Below, one piece after another: positions 7,237 to 13,597 of a stretch of 13,800 bases of DNA. The notes below the pieces were generated by a model that saw nothing but the letters and a program-made list of their open reading frames with translations, did not search any database and was not told where the DNA came from. Position numbers and translations under genes: made by a program. Each line of letters opens with the position of its first letter. Position 1 is the first letter of the stretch. The stretch lies in NCBI GenBank assembly GCA_964384625.1, contig CAYLNH010000193.1:1-13800 (forward strand), in the 5' to 3' direction. This DNA is from CAYLNH01 sp964384625 (GTDB lineage Bacteria > Verrucomicrobiota > Lentisphaeria > JABSQK01).

Positions 7237-8210
7237 GGGAGCCTGCGGACAGCGTTGAGATCGTCGCGGAAGGCCCCGGCCAGCCGGCGATACGGCGCGG
7301 CAATCTGCGGCCAGAAGGGGGTCTTGGCAAAATCGCGCTGACTCAGATCCATCGGCTCCTCGCCTTCCTTGGTTCGCGGCCGATAGCGCATCAGCTCCCA
7401 GACCTCGGGTTTCGTCGGATCGCCGGCCAGCTCCGGGTTGCCGTCGCTGAAGTCTCCCTCCACATACTTGGCGTAGGCGAAGTCTTTAAGTTCGCTGGTC
7501 CCGACAACAACGACTTCCAGCAGTTCCAGCCGGGCCCGCCAGACACCATCGGCGCCGGCGGTCAGTCGAACGCGGTTGTTGACCAGCACCACAAAGTCCG
7601 TCCCCAGTTTGTAGCTGACCAGCGCCAGGTCTTCGGCGCCCACTTCATCGTCGCGCCTCGGGCTGCCGCCGATCAGTTTGGCTAGGATCGTGTCGAGCTT
7701 GAGTCCTTCAGTCTGGGCCCGCAGCCACTGCTGCCCCCGGGACTTGGCGATCTTGATGTACTTGAGGGGTTGCGGCGCGGCGCGCAGGCCCTGGGCCTCG
7801 GTCAGCGAAAACCCGGCGATCTGTGAACCCCACCGGCCGGATAGCCGCGGATAGTAGCGATTCGCGGACGACCGGCTGACCGGCAGCAGTTGGAGCGCCT
7901 TCACCCGGCGCAGTTCATCGAGAAATGTGTGCAGCATGGCGTCGGTCAGCTCCCGCATCTCCGCCGCGGTCACAGCGGTGCGTTCGGACTTCGGCTGCGT
8001 CCCCTCGGGGTCGGTGTAGATCATGCTGTTGAATGCCAGCAGGGCCGCGCGTTTGCCGCGGCGCAGATCCTTGCCGGGCCGGCCCGGGTGGATGCCGCTC
8101 GCTTTCAGCAGGCCGGTGTCCGAACCCGGTGACTGCAGCATGGAACGGCAGCCGGTGAGCAGGAACAGCAGAAACAGCAGACCAACGGCAATGGGTTTCA
8201 GATGTGTCAT
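7233..8210 (-). CDS. Putative lipoprotein of unknown function
   Basis: This 325-residue protein has a type II signal peptide: MTHLKPIAVGLLFLLFL, then the lipobox LLTGC with the lipidated Cys at 21. It should therefore be anchored in a membrane facing the periplasm; the following residues RS do not contain the Asp+2 retention signal known from E. coli. The mature part includes a segment KRAALLAFNSMIYTDPEG, an Arg/Lys-rich middle, and a beta-rich stretch YKLGTDFVVLVNNRVRL and WRARLELLEVVVVGTSEL (about 200-238). I do not recognise the family. It overlaps its upstream neighbour, the metallopeptidase-like gene, by ATGA (8207-8210) and its downstream neighbour srkA by ATGA (7233-7236), so it is translationally coupled to both. 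A role with the secreted peptidase in the envelope is an inference from position only. Confidence 0.82.
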   Translation of the reverse strand: MTHLKPIAVGLLFLLFLLTGCRSMLQSPGSDTGLLKASGIHPGRPGKDLRRGKRAALLAFNSMIYTDPEGTQPKSERTAVTAAEMRELTDAMLHTFLDELRRVKALQLLPVSRSSANRYYPRLSGRWGSQIAGFSLTEAQGLRAAPQPLKYIKIAKSRGQQWLRAQTEGLKLDTILAKLIGGSPRRDDEVGAEDLALVSYKLGTDFVVLVNNRVRLTAGADGVWRARLELLEVVVVGTSELKDFAYAKYVEGDFSDGNPELAGDPTKPEVWELMRYRPRTKEGEEPMDLSQRDFAKTPFWPQIAAPYRRLAGAFRDDLNAVRRLP

Positions 8211-9433
8211 TTTCCGTATTCGTTCTCGGGTTGATCGACGTACTTCAGGACCCGTTTCAGATTGAAGGCCAGGTTTGACGGCAGCTTCAGATGCCGGACG
8301 TCGACGGTAAGCGCAGCCTTGAGATCCTGTAAATGAACAATGGTTTTGACCCGAATCAAGTCATCAAAAAAGTCTTTCTGCCGGCGGAATTCCCGCCGCA
8401 GGAGGTCCTCACGCAAAACGTCGTCGACAAGATAGCGCCCCAGCGAGATGGGGCTGCGGTCATCTTCTTTCCAGCCCCAGTGGGTCAAAATCGTTTCCAT
8501 CCGTTTCCGCTGTGCCGGGGTCACCCGAGCCGGTCCGGCGAGGACGCCGGCCAGATGCCGGCCCAGCGCGCCCTGCTGCCGCAGCCTGGCCAGGTACTCC
8601 CGGGATGCCGTCACGCCGGCAAGCCAGGTAACCGTGGCGTCACGGTCGAGGGCGATGGCAAGCGAGGCCCAGGCTGTGATGATCGGGTACTCGACCGTGC
8701 GGCCGGCGGCGGGCTGCCGGCCCTGGTAGAACCCGGCGGCCCAACACTCGGTCAGTCCCTCGTTGAACCCTTCAAACCACGGATTCTTCCCCGGCCTGGC
8801 CAAATCCGGCGGCAGCAGGTGGTGCCAGAGCTCATGCTCGAAACTGTCGAAGAACGCTGCCGGCGCCGCCCGCATGCGATCGAGGTTGATCAGGACCTCC
8901 TGCGTACGCGGCAGGTACATGGCGGCAATGGTCCTGCCGTGCTGCCGGCCGTAATACCGCAGCTTGAACGTCAGTCGCTGCTGCAGGCGCCGCCGCAGGA
9001 ATTTCCGGGCCGCGGCCCCCACGAACAAGCGCCGGGTCGCAGCCGCGAAGTCCCGGGCCAGCCGTTCGGCGTAGGCGTCGACCTCCTTGAGGAACCGCCG
9101 GCGCTGCGCATACGACAGCTTGAGGAACTCATGATCGGCCATGACCTGCCGGAATACCAGCAAGTTGGCTTTGTCAGCCTCGCTCCTGCAATTGTGCGGG
9201 CCGATGTCCCGACCCTTCGCGGTAAACCATGCATCCAGCCGGGCGTGCTCCCGCCGGCGGGCGTCGCGCGTGGCCCTGTCCTCGGCACCGGTGGCCGGGT
9301 CGATGGCGGCCGCGTCATATACCAGACGGCGCAGTTTGCCGCCGATATCACGCGCAAACGCCACATCCGGCTCGGCCGCGGTCAACGCGGCGCCGGCAAG
9401 CAGAGACAACGGGATCAGAAGCGCGCGATTCAC
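8207..9433 (-). CDS. Secreted putative zinc metallopeptidase (HEXXH, gluzincin-like), uncharacterised
   Basis: This 408-residue protein starts with GTG (9431-9433). The N-terminus MNRALLIPLSLLAGAALTAA looks like a Sec signal peptide with cleavage after A20. The central motif FEHELWHHLLPP contains HELWH (200-204), an HEXXH zinc site with catalytic Glu201. It is followed 20 residues later by FNEGLTECWA (223-232), in which E225 or E229 could be the third zinc ligand as in gluzincins. Nothing else in the sequence resembles a named peptidase family that I can identify. The rest is Arg-rich and helical, and the C-terminal part (about 330-408) has no known domain. The GTG overlaps the TGA of the upstream slyD-like gene (GTGA, 9430-9433). 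Metallopeptidase activity is inferred from motif order and has no direct support; an inactive or structural role is possible. Confidence 0.75.
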   Translation of the reverse strand: MNRALLIPLSLLAGAALTAAEPDVAFARDIGGKLRRLVYDAAAIDPATGAEDRATRDARRREHARLDAWFTAKGRDIGPHNCRSEADKANLLVFRQVMADHEFLKLSYAQRRRFLKEVDAYAERLARDFAAATRRLFVGAAARKFLRRRLQQRLTFKLRYYGRQHGRTIAAMYLPRTQEVLINLDRMRAAPAAFFDSFEHELWHHLLPPDLARPGKNPWFEGFNEGLTECWAAGFYQGRQPAAGRTVEYPIITAWASLAIALDRDATVTWLAGVTASREYLARLRQQGALGRHLAGVLAGPARVTPAQRKRMETILTHWGWKEDDRSPISLGRYLVDDVLREDLLRREFRRQKDFFDDLIRVKTIVHLQDLKAALTVDVRHLKLPSNLAFNLKRVLKYVDQPENEYGK

Positions 9434-9882
9434 TCGCTGGGGGCATCTCCACCGGACGTGACGTCGGTCACGGTTATTTCGAAGGTCAGATCCTTGCCGG
9501 CCAGCGGGTGATTGCCGTCGAAGGTCACTTCATCGTCGGTAACCTTGATGATCGTCGCCGGAAACGTGTCACCGCCGCCGGTGCGGATGGCGATCATTTT
9601 GCCGGGCTCGACCTCCATGTCGTCCGGCACATCCGTGCGCGGCACGGTAACCACCAGTTCCTCGCGATGCGGGCCGTAGGCGTCCGTCGAGGCGATGTCC
9701 ACGGTTGTGGTCTCCTCAGCCGCCATACCGACTACGGCGTTGTTGAAACCGGCGATGACCTGGCCGCCGCCGACCGTAAATTCGATCGGATCGGAATCTT
9801 TTGAGGAATCGAACACGGTGCCGTCTTCGAGGGTGCCGGTGTAATGGACCTTGACTTTGTCGCCGTCTTTCACTTTCGTCAT
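9430..9882 (-). CDS. SlyD-like FKBP-type peptidyl-prolyl cis-trans isomerase
   Basis: This 150-residue cytosolic PPIase and chaperone catalyses Xaa-Pro isomerisation. An FKBP half with VKVHYTGTLEDGTVFDSS (10-27) and GGGQVIAGFNNAVVGM (38-53) is followed by an insert-in-flap domain (about 70-120, from AYGPHREELV), which binds unfolded chains. The FKBP fold then closes with DGNHPLAGKDLTFEITV (122-138). The His/Cys-rich metal-binding tail of E. coli SlyD is absent. I chose the ATG at 9882, because GGAAGGA lies about 7 bases upstream and homologs begin at this point; the 26-residue upstream extension in the same frame has no family support. It is the first gene of the operon that continues into the metallopeptidase-like, lipoprotein and srkA genes. 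A CGTCGGC/GCCGACG hairpin (9950-9972) lies in its presumed leader. Confidence 0.92.
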   Translation of the reverse strand: MTKVKDGDKVKVHYTGTLEDGTVFDSSKDSDPIEFTVGGGQVIAGFNNAVVGMAAEETTTVDIASTDAYGPHREELVVTVPRTDVPDDMEVEPGKMIAIRTGGGDTFPATIIKVTDDEVTFDGNHPLAGKDLTFEITVTDVTSGGDAPSE

Positions 9883-9949
9883 GGCTGCTTCCTTCCAATT
9901 GATGTCTGCGTGCTGGGATGAAACGCAGTTAGAAGGCAAGCCTTGAAAC

Positions 9950-9972
9950 CGTCGGCACACAGAAAGCCGACG
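9950..9972 (-). promoter_or_regulatory. Hairpin in the leader of the slyD-like gene
   Basis: CGTCGGC (9950-9956) and GCCGACG (9966-9972) form a 7-bp perfect stem around a 9-base loop, about 70 bases before the ATG at 9882. On the minus strand GTTTC follows, too few T residues for a confident terminator. It may be a leader structure or an outlying repeat of the interval to its right. I could not assign a promoter with confidence upstream of it. Confidence 0.3.
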
Positions 9973-10050
9973 ACGCTTCTAAATACGCGAGATACAGCGC
10001 GCACCCTACAGGTGGAGGTGGTAAGATGCAAGCGTCGCGCCCTTCTCCCC

Positions 10051-10467
10051 TTCTCCGCGCGCAGCGCCCTTCCTCGCGCGCAGCGCCAACTGTGGGGGTG
10101 CAGGGGGGCCACTGCCTCCCTGCCGGGGTTTGGGGCAGCGCCCCATTCTTTCCTCCGCGCGCAGCGCCCTTTCCTCCGCGCGCAGCGCCTTTCCTTCCTC
10201 CGCGCGCAGCGCCTTTCCTTCCTCGCGCGCAGCGCCTTTCCTCCGCGCGCAGCGCCTTTCCTTCCCCGCGCGCAGCGCCCTTCCCCGCGCGCAGCGCCTT
10301 TCCTCGCGCGCAGCGCCAACTGTGGGGGTGCAGGGAGCCAGTGCCTCCCTGCCGGCCCCGCATAAGATAGGCGGGGTGCACAAGGCAGGTTTGGGGCAGC
10401 GCCCCATTCTTTCCTCCGCGCGCAGCGCCCTTTCCTCGCGTGTAGCCCTTCCTCCGCGCGCAACGCC
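10051..10467. repeat. GC-rich direct-repeat array, unit core GCGCGCAGCGCC
   Basis: Eleven perfect copies of the 12-base core start at 10057, 10076, 10157, 10178, 10202, 10225, 10245, 10268, 10287, 10306 and 10418. Degenerate copies lie near 10437 and at 10456. Most are 19-24 bases apart, joined by C/T-rich linkers such as CTTTCCTTCCTC. Two larger modules are each present twice. One (about 10071-10126 and 10301-10354) contains a GCAGGGAG/CTCCCTGC-type hairpin, with the second copy perfect over 8 bp. The other is a 50-base segment at 10127-10176 repeated at 10388-10437. Long Arg/Ala/Lys-rich frames cross the array in several frames on the minus strand, but they are translations of the repeat and I do not call them genes. 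Confidence 0.85.
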
Positions 10468-10495
10468 AGGCAGTGGCCTACTTCACGGGCTGATG

Positions 10496-10921
10496 CTATG
10501 GCTGGAAATCGCCGTCGAGCCATTCAGCGCCGAATTCGGTAACAGCGTAAGGAGGCCCGTCGAATTCGACTTTGATGACGGGGCGACAGGATCAGGGGAG
10601 TGCTTCGGCAACCCCTTGATCACCGTGCGCCCGTTGGTCGTGGGTTCCACCTCGAGCGGCTTGCCGGTGGTCAACAGCTCGGCTGACTTGATACCGGGTG
10701 CGATCTTGGAGACGACCACGTAGTCGCCGGGATAATAGAAGAAGGTGAAATAGCCGGTGGTCCCTTTGCTGGTCCACATGCCGTAGTAGAACATCGGGCC
10801 CTGAACGCGGCCGAGGGAGATGTCGCAGATCTTCTCCGGCTTCGTGCCGTGGATGGCTTCGGCGGGGTTCTCCATCCAGGCCGTCAGATCCTTCAGGAAG
10901 GCGCCCTCGCGATCGTCGATC
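10496..10921 (-). pseudogene. 3' remnant of a GH29-type alpha-L-fucosidase gene, frameshifted
   Basis: Read leftwards, this encodes about the last 140 residues of a GH29-like fucosidase. AFLKDLTAWMENPAEAIHGT is the end of the catalytic domain. Then GMWTSKGTTGYFTFFYYPGD and KSAELLTTGKPLEVEP form the beta-sandwich C-terminus, followed by GLPKHSPDPVAP. The catalytic nucleophile region and about three quarters of the gene are missing; the homology stops near 10910-10925, where an AraC fragment begins on the other strand. After VAP the natural continuation VIKVEFDGPPYAV ... FGAEWLDGDFQP lies in another frame and ends in TAG at 10496-10498. One base near 10580 appears to have been lost. Without the shift correction the frame runs on to a TGA at 10483-10485. 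Family assignment rests on the C-terminal pattern and is fairly secure; enzyme activity is excluded. Confidence 0.75.
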
Positions 10922-11040
10922 GAGGCGATCGCCGACACCTGGGGATTTTGCGACCGCAATTATTTCTCGGCCGCGTTTGCCCGACACTTCGGCAGTGGTC
11001 CGGCCGCCTGTCGCTGCCGCCATCGCCAGCCCGGAGGAGA
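10916..11040 (+). pseudogene. 3' remnant of an AraC-family transcriptional regulator gene
   Basis: The plus-strand frame reads SIEAIADTWGFCDRNYFSAA then FARHFGSGPAACR, which is the second helix-turn-helix of an AraC/XylS DNA-binding domain (the usual pattern is IA..GF.d..YFsr.Frr.fG.sP..yR). The first helix-turn-helix, the ligand-binding part and the start codon are absent. Upstream the same frame runs into antisense of the fucosidase remnant. Downstream the frame continues into the hairpin repeat and meets a stop only at 11087-11089, so the original end is not preserved. It is a broken gene whose former partner was probably the adjacent divergent fucosidase gene. Confidence 0.7.
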
Positions 11041-11196
11041 AAAAGCGGGGCGCTGCCCGTGTCCGGTTACTGCTCCGCGTCGTTCTTGACGCGGTCGGGG
11101 GCGTGTTGCCGCGCTGCACCGAAAAAGAACGGGGGGCCGTCTCCGGATACTGCTCCGCGTCATTCTTGACGCGGTCGGGGGCGTGTTGCCGAGCTG
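11039..11196. repeat. Two tandem REP-like repeats of about 80 bases with a hairpin
   Basis: Two units are aligned with an offset of 80 bases over their core. They are 11062-11116 and 11142-11196, with only a few substitutions. Both units are preceded by GAAAAAG (11039 and 11121). Each core carries an inverted repeat: CCGCGTC/GACGCGG (11075-11081 and 11088-11094), and CCGCGTCA/TGACGCGG (11155-11162 and 11167-11174) with a TTCT loop. Each is followed by the same GGTCGGGGGCGTGTTGCCG. Open frames across it are unlikely to be coding. Confidence 0.8.
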
Positions 11197-11251
11197 CGCG
11201 CTCAGAATCCCAGATGGGCGCTCGAGGCTCGCTAACCGTCCCCCCATAACT

Positions 11252-11292
11252 GGCGCTGCGCGTCGAGGAGGACTGGCGCTGCGCGCGGAGGA
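11252..11292. repeat. Two copies of the array unit in inverted orientation
   Basis: GGCGCTGCGCGT (11252-11263) and GGCGCTGCGCGC (11275-11286), the latter followed by GGAGGAA, are the reverse complement of the core and linker of the array at 10051-10467. They therefore flank the pseudogene and hairpin-repeat segment in opposite orientation to the main array. A degenerate copy (GGCGCTGCCCGT) lies at 11049-11060. Confidence 0.75.
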
Positions 11293-11298
11293 ATGAAT

Positions 11299-11329
11299 AA
11301 CCCGGCGGCACTGGCCGTACCGCCGGGTT
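11299..11329 (-). terminator. Probable terminator of nrdJ
   Basis: AACCCGGCGG (11299-11308) and CCGCCGGGTT (11320-11329) form a perfect 10-bp GC-rich stem around an 11-base loop. On the minus strand the stem ends in TT followed by ATTCATTCC, a weak T-rich tail. It lies about 97 bases after the nrdJ stop. Nothing coding is seen between 11330 and 11425. Confidence 0.5.
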
Positions 11330-11425
11330 GGGTCCCTCCCCACAGGTTGTCATGGCAGATTCTTAATCCGATGATTCCATGAGTTCCGTTGCGACGACGC
11401 AGTAGGACGTGATGAAATCTTCAGG

Positions 11426-13348
11426 CTAACTGGACGTGAGGTCCACGAGTTCGCAGCTGCTGCCGGTGCAGGCGAGTTCCTGGGAACCGGTGGTTGAGTC
11501 TTCCAGCTCGAACTCCTGGAGGCGGCTCCAGTTGATGTATTCCGGCATGTCGCCCAGCAGCGTCTCGTAGTCGCCCTCGCGGCATTCCTCATAGGGCGCC
11601 TGCCGATAGCTGTGCTCGGCGTACGGCAGAAAAGCGATGCCGGAGACCTTGTCGAAGTTGCGGTACACCCAGGCGCCGACGTCCATCCATTCGCTCTCGC
11701 GAACACTGACGGTGATGCTGGGTTTGTGCTCGCACCATTCACGCTGGTAGGTCAGCCAGAGTTCGAGATGTTCGAGCGCCGTGAGATCGTCGCGCAGGAC
11801 GGCGTCTTCCGGGGACTTCATCGGGAAACCGAACACGGCGTTGTGTTCGGGCTTCATGACGTCGTCTTCCCAGGGGAAGCCTTCGGCCATCATCATCTGT
11901 GCCAGGGGGTCCTTTTTGTCGGCGCGGACGCGCCGGACGAAGTAGCGGCTGTGCCGCGGGTGAATGCCGCTGGCGCAGTTGACCAACTGGCTGACCGTGC
12001 CGCTGGGCTTGACGCAGGTGATGGCGGCAGCCGGGTTGATGCCGAGGATCTCGGCCCAGCGTTTATTGGTCTCGACGGCTTCCAGACGCAGGTTTTGGAG
12101 CAGTTCGGCCAGTTGTTCGGCGCCGCGTTTGCCGGCGGTCACCGGGTTGTCGAGAATGCCCGTGAGGCTGACGCCCAGCAGGGCTTCTTCGGCGGTGTTG
12201 CGTTGCCAGACATCCCGCAGATAGCGGAAGTTGGTCAGGGTGGCCTGCATGGTCCCCAGGATCGTCGCCAGCCGGACTTTGCGCATCAGGTTTTCGGTGG
12301 TGTCATCCGGGCGGACCACCACCTCCGACAGGTTGCAGAACTGGGCGGACCGCAGGATAATCTCACTGCAGGGGTTCGTGCCGAATTCATGCTCGGGATC
12401 GCGCCGATCGTATCTGGTCACCTGGTCCCGCGCCGCCTGGCGGTTGAAGATGCCGCGTTCCCCGCTGCGGCTGCTGTAGAGAGCCAGCCATTCCCGCATG
12501 AACTTGTCCATCTCGGGTTTCTCGGTGTAGCAGGCACTGTTGTTGGCCAGGGCCCGCTGCGGGTCGGTCTTCCACCATTCCCCGGCTTTGGCGTGGCGCA
12601 TGCGGTCATCGCTCGGATTCGACAGCGAGATCAGCGCCGAACGCCGAACGCCGCCGACAACCACGACCTCGCCGATCTTGCAGCAGAGGTCGTGGCACTC
12701 GATGGAGTTCAGTTTTCGGCCGGCCGCCGCTTTGAAGATGTCCACCGTGAATTTGAACAGGTCCTCCAACGGCTGTGGACCCGAAGCCCGGCCGCCGAAG
12801 GTCTTCAGCCGGCTGCCGGCCTTGCGGACCTCCGAGGTGTCCCACTGCGGGATGCTGCCCGAGTAGAGAAAACTCACCAGCTCGCGATAGGCATTGGCCC
12901 AGCCGAGCTTGCTGTCGTCCACCTTGATCGTGGAGTTGGACAGCCGGAAACGCTCGGCTACCAGCGGCAAGTTCGTAATAAACTGGCGTTCAACGCTGAA
13001 ACCGACGCCGGTGCCGCACATCAGGATATAGAGAATCTCATCGAACGCATGCGGGTGATCAACCGCCACATAGCTGCAGTTGAACCCCGCCACATTGTCT
13101 CGCGCCAATGCCGGACCCGCCGTCATCAGCGCCCGCATCGACGGCATAATCTCCAGATCAAGAATCGCCTGCCGCAATTCCCCCCGGGTCTGCGGGTCAA
13201 TCATCTCGTCGCATTGCTCATCGCACATATAGTTGATGTAGCGGTCAACGGTTTCTTCCCACGTTTCGCGCCGTTTCTCGTCGTCGAGCCAGCGGGCATA
13301 GCGGGATTGATGGATGAAATTCTGATACTCCGTGGGCAGGGACGTCAT
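11426..13348 (-). CDS. nrdJ: Class II (adenosylcobalamin-dependent) ribonucleotide reductase, RTPR type
   Basis: This 640-residue enzyme makes deoxyribonucleotides with adenosylcobalamin as radical source, so it needs no oxygen. The residues known from the Lactobacillus leichmannii enzyme are all visible. The redox pair is Cys91 (GFNCSY) and Cys338 (QFCNLSE). The thiyl-radical Cys327 and the general base Glu329 lie in NPCSEI. The C-terminal shuttling pair Cys627/Cys632 (ACTGSSCELVDL) has the same spacing. GVRRSALISLS and CVKPSGTVSQL are further family motifs. It looks like the monomeric triphosphate-reducing class. It is shorter than the 739-residue reference, and I see no N-terminal ATP-cone. 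The start at 13348 is preceded by AAGGAGG (13359-13365) at 10 bases. Putative paired NrdR boxes lie upstream. No cobalamin riboswitch was seen. Confidence 0.95.
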   Translation of the reverse strand: MTSLPTEYQNFIHQSRYARWLDDEKRRETWEETVDRYINYMCDEQCDEMIDPQTRGELRQAILDLEIMPSMRALMTAGPALARDNVAGFNCSYVAVDHPHAFDEILYILMCGTGVGFSVERQFITNLPLVAERFRLSNSTIKVDDSKLGWANAYRELVSFLYSGSIPQWDTSEVRKAGSRLKTFGGRASGPQPLEDLFKFTVDIFKAAAGRKLNSIECHDLCCKIGEVVVVGGVRRSALISLSNPSDDRMRHAKAGEWWKTDPQRALANNSACYTEKPEMDKFMREWLALYSSRSGERGIFNRQAARDQVTRYDRRDPEHEFGTNPCSEIILRSAQFCNLSEVVVRPDDTTENLMRKVRLATILGTMQATLTNFRYLRDVWQRNTAEEALLGVSLTGILDNPVTAGKRGAEQLAELLQNLRLEAVETNKRWAEILGINPAAAITCVKPSGTVSQLVNCASGIHPRHSRYFVRRVRADKKDPLAQMMMAEGFPWEDDVMKPEHNAVFGFPMKSPEDAVLRDDLTALEHLELWLTYQREWCEHKPSITVSVRESEWMDVGAWVYRNFDKVSGIAFLPYAEHSYRQAPYEECREGDYETLLGDMPEYINWSRLQEFELEDSTTGSQELACTGSSCELVDLTSS

Positions 13349-13358
13349 GGCTGGGGTG

Positions 13359-13393
13359 CCTCCTTGTTTCCGGCCCCGTCGCCATCGGGGCCG
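13359..13393 (-). promoter_or_regulatory. nrdJ ribosome binding site with adjacent hairpin
   Basis: AAGGAGG (13359-13365) lies 10 bases before the ATG. Five bases upstream of it, CGGCCCCG (minus strand, 13386-13393) and CGGGGCCG (13371-13378) make a perfect 8-bp stem with a 7-base loop. The stem does not cover the ribosome binding site itself but could affect its access or mRNA stability. Confidence 0.5.
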
Positions 13394-13431
13394 CCTCCGA
13401 TTCTCGCGCCTTGATTTGGAACAGCCTCTCT

Positions 13432-13448
13432 TTTAGAACCGTTCTAAA
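13432..13448. promoter_or_regulatory. 17-base palindrome in the nrdJ leader, possible operator
   Basis: TTTAGAACCGTTCTAAA is a perfect inverted repeat of two 8-base arms around one C, about 84 bases upstream of the nrdJ start. It resembles a dimeric-repressor operator. The GAAC/GTTC half-sites recall LexA sites, but the spacing does not fit the known LexA boxes I can recall, so the binder is unknown. Confidence 0.35.
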
Positions 13449-13597
13449 TATGAAAGAGATCCCGGGCCGGTGCAAGTCGCGGCGGGCGGGCGGGCGCCGG
13501 TTTGCCCCCGGCGGCGCAGTCGTAACTCCTTCAAAACGCGGCACCTTGAACGGGCCCGAAAAAAAAGCAAAAAACGCAAAATCCATCCGCCTCCACA

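Noticed and set aside
8333..9511. A 392-codon plus-strand frame antisense to the metallopeptidase-like gene
   Set aside because: The opposite strand has a signal peptide, HEXXH and overlapping operon junctions; this frame has no recognisable content.
9883..9960. 26-residue N-terminal extension of the SlyD-like protein (start at 9960)
   Set aside because: The ATG at 9882 has its own ribosome site and matches the family N-terminus; the extension does not.
10051..10467. Possible CRISPR array
   Set aside because: The gaps between cores are mostly 7-12 bases of near-constant C/T-rich linker, not unique spacers of 25-40 bases, and no cas gene is near.
9879..10523. Minus-strand Arg/Ala/Lys-rich open frames across the repeat array
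   Set aside because: The peptide (RCARRKE-type repeats) is only a translation of the repeated DNA unit and is open in several frames at once.
10483..10959. Intact 158-residue protein on the minus strand
   Set aside because: It starts with an arbitrary TTG inside antisense of the AraC remnant and reads the frameshifted tail of the fucosidase fragment.
11612..13414. A 600-codon open frame on the plus strand antisense to nrdJ
   Set aside because: nrdJ on the minus strand has all catalytic motifs. The antisense frame has no domain, is Ala/Val/Gly-rich, and is the usual by-product of GC-rich codon bias.
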